In this document: one piece after another, positions 25,701 to 37,900 of the stretch
Layout: the number at the start of each line of letters is the position of its first letter
Numbering within the stretch: position 1 is the stretch's first letter
Origin: Hermatobates lingyangjiaoensis
Lineage: Eukaryota > Arthropoda > Insecta > Hemiptera > Hermatobatidae
Reading direction: 5' to 3'
Length of the DNA stretch: 64,000 nucleotides
NCBI GenBank assembly: GCA_026182355.1
Contig: JAPFBL010000543.1
Location: forward strand, 124,001 to 188,000
Made by a program: the position numbers and the translations under genes
The notes under the pieces: model-generated
What the model saw: only the letters and a program-made list of their open reading frames with translations
Told to the model about the DNA's origin: nothing
The model's database searches: none

Positions 25701-28700
25701 TGATCAAAACACTATCTTCTTATTGAAGTGATACTTCTTTGAATCTTATAACTGATACCAGGAAATTTTAAAACATTCATGTAATTATGGGGAATTTCAA
25801 AAATTACTTCTCCTTAGAAAAGAGCTTTATATCGAAACTAACAACGCGTTCGAACAGTTAGTATCCTTCTTCAGTTTTACATGTACACTGTTTAGGCTGT
25901 TGCCTCAACTGTTTAGGACTATTAGATGTTAGTTTTGACACATAACTCTGTGGTGGAGACGTAATTTTTAAAATTCCCACATTAGTAAATACCATACTAT
26001 AACAGTCCAAGACACTTTGATGTTCTAACGTAAATTTGTATATTTTTCTAGGTTGCAAAAAAAAAAGAAGATTCATCAAATAATCAAAAAGTTTCAGAAA
26101 CTTTCATAAACTTGGAATATATTAAATTTGATAAAAATAATTCATGTTGAAACTATTATAATCTAAAATTTGTTGAAATACCTCTGGAGGAATTTTTATT
26201 CCATCTCTAACGTTTCCATCAACAACTGAGAAGTGATAGAGTTGACTCATGTTGTCGGAGAAGACTAAATGTTCAGGCTGCCTGACTGGAAGGACTAAAA
26301 AAAAAAATCAATTTACAAAACTAAGAAAAAATAATATAATCTATAGGTTTGACTTGTAAAACCTGGCTCATTCTTATTATCACTTTCATCTCTGGAAACT
26401 TTCCTTTTGGTTTGATTTGATTTTACACTATGAATAGGAGACCATTCCTAAAAAAAAAATAATAAAATATACGTGAAAAAAAATATTAACTTGAGTATTA
26501 AAATTATTTAACTGGTGGTAATGGACCAAAAACTAAATGTTCAATATATATGAACAATAACTTCGAAATTTACGTAGTATTAATAGCAGTAAAATAGACC
26601 CCCCGATGTGCCTTCAACTTGTCGTGGTGGAGGGGGGTTTAATACGCCTGAGTGGTTGTTCCCTCATGGCGTGAACTAAGAAAGGCACAACCTGGGCTGG
26701 GTGCTAGCCTGAACCGGCGTCCGAATATGGAAAGTCCACTCATTCGCGAGCTAGTTTGGGTGGCAGTCCGCTCTTATTAGTCATATGTGGCATTTTTCGT
26801 GTGTCATTTTCAAGAATTCCCTTTCACTGTGGTGGCAAAACAGAGGCTTTAGCAGCTACCTTGCCGTTCTTGATTTGGACTGGGTACTAGCCTGGGCCCG
26901 CGTCCGAGTGTGGAAGTCCGCTCGTTCGCGCCCTAGTTTGGGTGGCAGTCCGCTCCTATTAGTCAGATGTGGCTAACGCCTGTCATTTTCAAGAATTCTC
27001 TTTCACTGTGGTGGAAAAACAGAGGCTTTAGCAGCTACCTTGCGATTCTTGATTTGAGCTGGTGTCCACGGGAAGGAAAAGTCTGCTCAGTCTCGCACTG
27101 GTTGGGGAGCTTGATCCCAAACTCCTCTTTTCTTTTTCCAGTTTGCGTTTCGCCACCAGAGAAATCCAGCAACTTTGTTTGCTTATCAGACTTATGATTT
27201 ATTCGGACGAGGCTAGTTGCAGTTGGTTATGGAGGGCTTAGGTTTGCATGGCGTTACGCGATGCGGTTATCTATACGGCTATATCTTTTCTTGTAATCTC
27301 TGACTCCTTCCCTTCTTTAGCTATTCTTGGCTATATCTCAACTCCCTATTAACTTTTTTCCCTTTTTCATGTTTCCCCTGTAATTCTTGATGATCTCTTT
27401 CATTAAGTAACAATCACTCTCCTAGAAACTACCAGGCTTATGTTTTATAGCTTTTGTTGATGTAGATCGAGGAAGCCCTCCTCCGCGAGGTCCACCTTTT
27501 CACTTCACGAGGATTATTTCGTTTTTCTGATTCATGAAGAGGCGTTTGGTTTCTCGTGACGTGGCAAAAGGATTCCACATTAAAAATACATCAACCTGTT
27601 CTGCTTTATCATGATATGACCGAAAGGTTAAAGGGCATGAACAAATCAAAACAGTAGTAAAATAGAAAGATCTTGACGGGGCTAAAATATGAAAACACTA
27701 ATATCACATAAACATACAATAGTTTTCAATAAATTAAATAGTCGACGGAAACTAATAAATTCCCTTCAAATGTGTACTATGTCATTCTAAATTGCATTCG
27801 ATCATTAGTATGAAATAATTTATGAAAATATATTCAATAAATAGATTACCAAGGCGACAACAAAAGGGAACTTCTTCGGCATAATCCTTAATAAAACAAG
27901 ATTGGGTAGTTCCCAAAGTTCAAAAGGTCCATCCTTTAATATAACAACAAAATATTGCCTAAAAAATGATATCAAAGTTTAAAGATAATACAATAAAAAG
28001 ATATAATGAAAATGAAAGTATAATGTTTTATAAAAACCTCAAGGGAGAAACTCTAACAATGTATATTGGGTTTTCTTGAGTTCTGTCGGTTCTGATGGGG
28101 GTGGAGAAGCCGGTTCGAAGGTCAGTCATGAACATTTCGTTCTTCACCCTAGAGCCTTCTGCGTAGGAGTAGGTGATAACACTTCTCGGTCCCGTCCATT
28201 CGATCCCCCTATCAAAATTTACTTCATTTAGATATAAATTTTACTTCATTAGATATATATTCTTGTAATAATTAAATTTTATTTGGTAGTCATGTATTGT
28301 GGATAACCTGTAGACAAGTGTAACTTGCATGTTTTTGCACATACAGTTTTAATATTGAATGATGTTTACTTTCAGGTATATACTAAGGGATTTTCATCTT
28401 TAGCGATGTTCTAGGGGCAGAAAGTGTGGTTCATTTATTATTTGACACCTATTTTGGGCATGGAGAGAGCAACACTGCCTGGTTGATTCTACATCGGGAG
28501 CCCTAAATTTGGATTTGTTCGAGTTTACTAGAGCAGGGATCTTTAATAAGTGCCTGGGACCGTACAGGATCGGAACTGACTGTTTTATGTCCTCCTCACT
28601 AGTGACGTGCAGTGAGGTTCATGGTAGGTGAGCCACTGACTTCATTACAGTCAGATTTAGATCCTGTAGTCACAGGCGCCCTCTAGTATGAGGCAGGAAC

Positions 28701-31700
28701 ACTGCGTGCTCCACTTAGTCATTTCGCATCAGTTCTAAGATCACTCAGTACAAGAAAGTACTACACATACCATTCCTGACAAAAAAAACTGTACATTGGA
28801 AATTTAGTTAATGTAGCAAACGTGTTTAAACATTTTAATAGCGACATACCAGAGATAGAAATACGGTGTCACTGCAGAGCATGCCAGCACAGTTAACAGT
28901 CATTACGCAATCTACCAAGAGGCACAACAGGTGGCAGCCTCACCACACATTCTTTTAAGTATCTGAACAGTAAATTAAAAATCTAGCTTATCTATATAAA
29001 TAAAAGACAGGTTTTGTCTGTACTGTAGAAATGACTCATTTCAAGTTATCTTTAAGTTTTATACATTAGGGAAACCGAATCCACTCTTAGAAAAATTCTG
29101 TCTGTTTATCCAAAAATTTTGTCACAAGCAAACTAAGCCACCATAAGTCATAGCGAGCAAAAACTTTGACAATAGATTTGTGTCAAAATAACAAACGAAG
29201 TTATTAATAACAGCTGCTATTAATGGTTACAGTTTATAATGTCAACAATGAAATAAAGTATAAAAGAATTAAACACATCTCTTCTAAAGTTGATCTAACA
29301 AATTAAATTAATTTTAAATTTAAGTAAAAATAAAAAGTCAATAAAATAGAATGTAATGAAAATTAATTTTATATTTAGTAAAATTTATTACAAGTAATAT
29401 AGTAAATTTATTTTAAAATAAAAAGTAAACAGCCGTATTTGTTAATATGAAATGTATTTGAACAGTATTTTATGAAAATACTATTTCATGATTTAATACA
29501 TTTAAATATGTAAGTTCGGGACCAGCAGCCTTATTAAACAGCATTCACAAAATTTTTGAATCCCACGAATTTTGAATAAGCGATCTAGTATCATTAACGG
29601 GAATGAAATTCATAACTTTCTGTATTAGTGGTAAATGGACTTATAATGGATTCAAATTTACAATATAACTTAATTATATTGGGGAATTTTAAAAATTACG
29701 TCTCCAACAAAAAAAAAAAAAAGTTTAATATGAAAATTAACAACGCGTTTCGAACAATTAGGGCTCTTCTTCAGGTTTACATCTAAAATATATATACTTA
29801 TATGTGAGCTTTAAGAACATAATAGTGAATTTTTTGAAATTGAATACAATATATGAATGTTGAATTGCATTATTGAGGTCTTTAAATCCTTTGTTAAAAA
29901 CCTCGATAGTGAAATTCAATATTCATATATTGTATTCAATTTAAAATTATTTGAATTCCACTCTGATATTCTTAAAGCACACAGATATGTATATTTTTTT
30001 TAGATGTAAACCTGAAGAAATGACACTAATTTCAAAAACACTTATGAAATAACAATTATATTATCACCAGTATGAATAATTATAATTAAAAGTAAAGAAA
30101 TTAAAATAAATATTAAAAATCAAATAAATATAGAATTTGAACCAATTATAACTATAGCAAAGATATTTGATTATCAAAACTCAAATATTACTGTAATTAT
30201 AGTTCTATATTTATTATTGACCATAATCACAGTAATTTTTAATACAAAAATTCAAGAAGGACCAATACGAAAAAAATCATAATGAAAAAACCCATACGTA
30301 AATCACATCCACTTATTAAAATTGCAAATTCATCATTATTTGATCTACCTTCACCGTCAAATATTTCATTATGATGAAATTTTGGCTCACTTCTAGGTAT
30401 ATGTTTAATAATTCAAATTGTATTGTAATAACAATTACAATTATGAAATAACACTAATTTCATAGTAAACTCTTTTTTTTTTTTTGTTAATAGACGCAAT
30501 TCTTAAAATTCCCCAATATGAGTAAATACCACAGAATAACAGATTGCGCAAGTAATGGTTTAATTGTCATGACTTACCTAACAGGATGAGCATGAACAGC
30601 AAATTCTTTGGTTATTGAACCATGAGAAAGATTGCATATATATAAATAACCGGAAGATGTTCCAATTGCAAGAAGTGGAAGATAATGTCCTCGATTGCAA
30701 TTAGACATTGGAGGGCACATAATGGCAACTGTCATTGTGCCATTGATATGGCTTAAAATGCCGGAAGTGACAAGTCTATAGTTGTCATTATTAGCCTGTA
30801 ACATCAAAAAAAGATGAAGATTAAAACTAGCAGCGCTTGTAGAGTATAATAATAAAAAATACTTCTAATTGTATAGGTTTTGCGGGCCTTATCCATCCTA
30901 TTGTGAGTCTAATTCACCTGTTCATATTTTTTTGTAAATTGAGTATATAGCAATATATATATATATTTCAATGTAGAAAAAGAAACATAGAGAAATTAAA
31001 ATACACACACTTACAGTCTCTAATTTTCGGTTTGAACCGTCTTCAGGAGAGATAAGAGAGGGAAACTAAGCGCACTGGTTCAGAGGCGGTTGGAGACCCT
31101 CTCTGAACCAGTGCGCTTGGTTTCCTTCTCTTATTTCTCCTGAAGACGGTTCAAACCGAAAATTAGAGACTGACTATAAGTGTGTGCTTTTAATTCTCTA
31201 GGTTTTTTTTTACATTGAACTATATTTGTCCGTTTCGGATCGTATTTCCAACAAAAAAGTGTATATATATATATATATATCATAGCTGTGTTCTCTAATA
31301 GGGGTTCGGTCAATTTTCCAGGATAAAAAATCAAACTCTCGTTGCCAACGTTTCGGTTTTATTTAAAACCTTTTTCATAGGCAGAAGTAAGAATTTTTTA
31401 ACTAAGAAAATGAAATTTACATTATTTAAAGGAACAACAATGTAAATTTCATTTTCTTAGTTAAAAAATTCTTACTTCTGCCTATGAAAAAGGTTTTAAA
31501 TAAAACCGAAACGTTGGCAACGAGAGTTTGATTTTTTATCCTGGAAAATTGACCGAACCCCGATTAGAGAACACAGCTATTCTATCAAACGGTCGATATA
31601 TTATTGAATCTGTTATATATATATATATATATCTATATATATTGTGTTGAACTGAATTGCCTTAATTAAACATACCTTTTTTTTGAGCAGTTTTTCATAT

Positions 31701-33473
31701 TTCCTTGATAATTTCAATCGTCTTGATTTAGTTGGTGAATTATATATAAATATAATACATATTATAAATATGTATAAAAGAAGGTCTGCTCCCTATTTAT
31801 ACTAATATCTATATATGTATATACTTTTTTGTTTAAATAAATATTAAATGCACATTTATTTTAAATGCACAAGATCATTTTTGAGGAAAATAAATTACAT
31901 CTACACCATAAGGATTTTATTTTACTACGCTTTTCGAACATTTAGTGTTCAAAACGCGTCGTGAAATAAATTCCATGTGGTGAAGACGTATTATATTTTT
32001 CTCACCATCATGAGTAAATACCACAGAATAACTGCTTGCATGACTCGTGAATCATAAGATCAGTGGTCTTATTACAGTGTAATATTACAGTAAAACCTCC
32101 CAGTATGAGTTTAATTCGTTCTCACTCGTATTATGAAGCATTATTTTGCATTGAAATTAATATAAAAATAAAAAATCCGTTCCATCCTCCATAATGCCGG
32201 TTTTTAAGTTTTTTTTTTTTTTTTTTTTAACAGAAAAGGTGGAATGCGAAACAATAAATAATACTGTAAACGTAATACGAATAATAAAAATGTATCCAAG
32301 AAATAATCATGCTTTATTAATCTACTTAAAACGGAGACAATTTAGCTGTGAGGAAGACGGTCGTTCGTACTATGAATTTTTACTCATCATACGAACGAGA
32401 ATTCTTATGAATGGCTACTCGTAAAGGGAATTGCTCGTACAATGATGCACTCATACTACGAGGTTCTACTGTGTATTACATATTTATTTGAATATAATTG
32501 TCAATTCATTTAAAACTGTACATAAACATATCATATACATATATAATCACTGTTTTCTATAATACATCATGATTATTATTGTTATGACGCTACGGATATT
32601 GTATCACACTGGTTTCCTTTACAAACTCTAACCAATCCAATCTACCCTGCTCTTTCCCCCTCCATGTCACCCTGCCATCTCCTCTCTCTCGTTTCTTCTT
32701 AGTGCACGCTATAGAATTTGCTACCCACCTGACACCCCACAATTATGTTCAGATTCTTCAACCACTTCAAGCTTCCTATTTTATCACTGCAAACTAGATT
32801 TTCTTCTTCTACAAAATTAGCAGCTCCTAATTCGTCCTTGTTATATATATATTAATCCCCCATAATGCCCCGTGATCCAGGGCGATGTCCTATGAACATT
32901 CCAATAGTAATCCACCTCTATATATAAACTAACAGTCCTACTATTATTCTCATTATTGTCCTGATGATGAATGTGGTACGTTCGAAACATGTCGACTAGC
33001 AATATTAGTGATAAGCTTTATAGCTTTAATGAAGAGACGAGGAAGGAATTCCGGAAACTGGAGAAATTGTGTAAAAAACAGATACAAGCCAAATATGGGG
33101 CGTTATTTAACAATATATACAAATATATATAAATCAGAAGCGTTAACCTTTGTATTCTATTCCTTGTTTTTTAAATATATTATTTGTTTTTCACAATTTT
33201 TAATTTTATCTATTGTATTTGACTTATGCTTTGGCATTGCCCTTTCCGTTCTCCGACCTTTAGTGCCTAGTTCCTTTTTTAAGCTAGTGCTGCTCTCATA
33301 GGTTAACTCTTCATTGCTTCATTCGCACTCCGGCCTTCGACGTGGGGAGATCTCTCTCACTTCGTCCTCTCTTCTAGTCTACTCCTGATGACGAACAATA
33401 GTTCGAAATATTGATAATTCTGTAAGTGTGCTTTTTATTCCTTTTTCTGTGTCGTGCTTTGTGTAATTTAAAG

Positions 33474-33510
<37 letters not shown>

Positions 33511-34954
33511 TGTACTTCGGTAGCAGTCCTTCCTTTATACATGATTGGTTATACACGACTGAATATTGTCGATCGATGATCTTCTTCTCCAACTTTTCAA
33601 GTTTGCGGAAAATTAATTTTTCGTTGTGAGAACAACGGTTCAAGGAATGAATTCTTCTTGTCGACGCGTTTCGACTGTCTACTACGTCAACAAGCCAAAC
33701 CTACCCTCTATTGCCGTTACGTTGACGACTGCCTCGTGGTTACAAAAACGAACCAGGAACTCCTTTCCCTTAAAGCTGCTCTGCAAGAAACATCAGGACT
33801 AAACTTCACCCTGGAAGAAGCCAAAGAGTGCCAAATCAACTACCTCGATGTGCACATAGATGGACGAGGCACGAACTATGTGACATCAGTATACCAGAAG
33901 GAAACGGATAAGGGCATATACTTAAATGCCAGAAGTGAATGCCCTGAGAGGTACAAGACAGGCACCATATATGCCCTCATACACCGCACATACAAAACCT
34001 CATCTACGTGGCAGATATTCAACGAAAGAATAAACCAACTCAGGCAAACCTTTGTGAATAATGGATATACAAATAACGCCTTCGATAAAGTCCTGAATTC
34101 CTACTTGGTCAATAAGGAAAGAAATACCAATAATGACCCAGACGGAACGGTATACCAGCTGTACTACAGAAACCAGTTCACAAGGGAGTACAAAACAGAA
34201 GAAGCCGCACTTAAGAATATTATACGAAGAAACGTAAAATGCAAACAGCCCAACGACAGAATAAAATTACATATTTATTATAAGGCCCGGACCACAACAA
34301 ATTTAGTCATAAAAAACAGCCCCATCACCGCAACCAGCGATCTGCAGAGAGTCAACGTCGTGTACGAATACAAATGTAAAAAAGGAGAGTGTGAGCTCCT
34401 GGCTAACGCCAAGTATATCGGCATGACGAAGACAACGCTTTCCAGACGCCTCACCATGCACCTTCAATCAGGAGCTATAAAGAACCATACCAGACAAGCA
34501 CACAATTCCGACCTATCCCGCCAGGACCTTACAGAAAACACCACCATCATCAGGCAAACCAATGATTACAATAGACTCCCAATCTATGAAGCAATAGAAA
34601 TATCCAAAAATAGCCCTATAATCAATAGACAACAAACTGGGATGTCAAGAGTACTCAAGCTACTCGGAGAACAAGCCCCAGCAATAGGCCAAACCAATAA
34701 CCAATGAGAAGGAAGAACCACAATAGCACAGCCAATCAGCGCTCACCCCCCCTGACTCTCGGCTATATAAGGAGACCGGTAACCCACCTGTTTTGTGTCT
34801 TGAAAATGACTGCAGTAGACAGTCGAAACGCGTCGACAAGAAGAATTCATTCCTTGAACCGTTGTTCTCACAACGAAAAATTAATTTTCCGCAAACTTGA
34901 AACGTTGGAGAAGAAGATCATCGATCGACAATATTCAGTCGTGTATAACCAATC

Positions 34955-34997
<43 letters not shown>

Positions 34998-37900
34998 GGT
35001 TTGATCATTGATTGTTATTTCACGTGTTTATGTGAAATCTTTATATATATATTTGTGTATGATGGCAGCAGATCTTCTTTCAAACATGTATTATTAAAGT
35101 TGGCAGCAGCTTCTGCGTTGACCAATTTATGGCTGATTTTTTCTAGTTTCCTCACTAGTTTACGGTAACTCTCGGGTATATTCCAGAGGAGTTCTGGTAA
35201 CGACATGAAGGTAAACACTAAACACTTTCAAAACTTTATTCTAACACTATAATTTACGACTTAATCTAAAACACAAGCTTTAAATAAAATCAGCCATAAA
35301 TTGGTCAACGCAGAAGCTGCTGCCAACTTTAATAATATATATATACATCAGTTCACAAACGAAGAAAAGCAACACACAGAGAAAGAGACACACTTACAAA
35401 CTCAAATTTTCGGATGATCCGTCTTCAGGAGAAAAGAGAGAATGGGCGACCAAGCACGCCGGAAACACAACGGCAGGAAACCGTCCCGGCAACCGACCGT
35501 GCTGCCACGCGCGCCCGGTTCAGGAAGTAATGAAGTAGAGACGATCAGAAGAAAATTAATATTAAAATTAAAATTAAGAATTAAGAAAAGCAGTTCTGGT
35601 TGATTGAAGGTAAAATAAACAGCAGGAAGATAAATGAAGTATAAAAAGGAAAATATATATATATATTATATATATTACTAATCAATGATCAAACCACAAT
35701 AAGAAATGGGAAAACAAGACTAAGATCTTTCAACCGTAACAAGCGGTCTTCGTCAGAGTCAAAAACCCAACTGGGTTTTTGTAAAAAACCCAACAAAAAT
35801 CCAGTTGGGTTTTTGACTCTGACGAAGACCGCTTGTTACGGTTGAAAGATCTTAGTCTTGTTTTCCCATTTCTTATTGTGGTTTGATCATTGATTGTTGT
35901 TTCACGTGTTTATGTGAAATCTTTTTATATATTACTAAATTTAGTAATTTAGAAATTACTAAATATCACATGGACTATAAAACTTTAAATTACACAAAGC
36001 ACGAGACAGAAAAAGGAATAAAAAGTACACTTACTGAATTCTATATATTTTGAACAGAATGTTTGTCATCAAGAGTAGACTAGAAGAGAGCACGAAGTGA
36101 GAGAGATCTCCCCACGTCGAAGGACGAAGCGCGAGACTCGTACGAATTCGACGAGTACCTCATTGTACGAGCAATTCGCTTTACGAGCAGGTGAATAAGA
36201 ATTCTTAGTACGAGGACCGTCTTCCTCAAGCCTAGAAGGTCTCCATTTTAATTTCAGTACATTAATAAAACATGATTATTTTTTGCTTGCTTTATTGTTC
36301 AAGTAATGTATTACATGTAAAGTACTGTTTATTGTTTCGCATTCCACCTTTACTCTTTGAAAAATAAACTTAAAAACAGACATTTTGTGGATATATTGGC
36401 TTATTTATTTTCATATTAATTTAAATGCGATAAATTGCTTCATAATTCGAGAAAATCGCAATATGTGGTTGGTCTGGGAACGAATTAAACTTGTACTGCG
36501 AGGTTCTACTGTACTGGTTTAAGGCGGTTTATGTGAGCACATGGTTGTATGTTCATGTCAAAGGTCACTAGTTGTATGTGCAGACTCAACAATCTAAACT
36601 CAAGTTAGACACAGGTCATTTTAATTCCCAATAACAATATCAATTTAAACTGAGTTTATCTATTCTTCACTATCATTATTGCCCAGTACCTAAAAATTAA
36701 CACCTGAACTTTCAATTTTACAATTTTTTGTAACATCCTCACACATGTAAATGACTTTTTTTCGTTATATTAATAATGTTATGTTTAAAATATATTTCTA
36801 ATGACTTTAAGAACAGTGAACTGTTAACTATAAATCAGAGAAATGTTTCTAAAACCACTTCATCATATTTACAGCGGCTGATGAAACTTTGAGAATTAGA
36901 AAATAACATTCATAAAACTTACAACATTAAAGGAAATGATGTCACTCAAAGATAAAAAACTCGTGTAATTCATACTGTTAGCTTGCTCTACTTCCAGGAA
37001 AACCACTTTACCCGACGTTAAGGTCAAACCTGAAAGAAAATATTAACATCTTTGATTTTATGAAAACTTGTATTAAGCTAGTAAAAATAAAAAGTGAATT
37101 CAGTTACCTAATTTTCTTTCTGATATTGGATCAACAGACATGCTTAGGACCTTAGAGCCTTTGAACTGTCTAATCGATTCACTTTGGACTTTGTGATCGT
37201 AGCACATAAACATATCTGCGCAGTAGGAAATATACTCTGAAAGTAATTGAAAACTGCTCCAAATAAACATATATAATGTTACAGATTTAAATACAATAAT
37301 TTATATAAATAAATTCGCTTCTCAAATTAAAAGAAGCGAATTTAGTAATCATTTTACAGAAGAATATCCATCTGGCATTTTTTTTTAAAAAATGTAAGCT
37401 CATCATCGTGAAGGTACTAGCGCTAACAGAAGCTAAAAACAGAAACCTATAAAAGATAACTCTTTAAAACATGCAACAAAATAAAAACCCGTCGATTAAC
37501 AACTTAATATAACGAAATAAATATCAATGAAACTTTAAAGACACAGGTATGAAAAACTTATAAAAAAACTTAATATTAATGAACAAATATACACCATAGC
37601 ATATTACTATATCTTTTTGATGAATTTCATGGATTTAATATAGTTACTAAATTTTATTATGAAATTTATTCTCTTACCATTTGAATTTTCTGGAACATGT
37701 TCAGGAGATGAATTAGGTGTAAAATACTTTTTTCTTACTTTAACTCCAACACTTCCTGATTCGTGAAGACAGTATATAACATCTCTTTGTTTACATGACA
37801 CAACCTAAAATAAATACAGAATAAATTAAATAATATTGTTAGTAATGCTGTAGGAAAATACAATCTTTTTTTTTTCGGAAATTTCTTCCTTTCTTGACCT

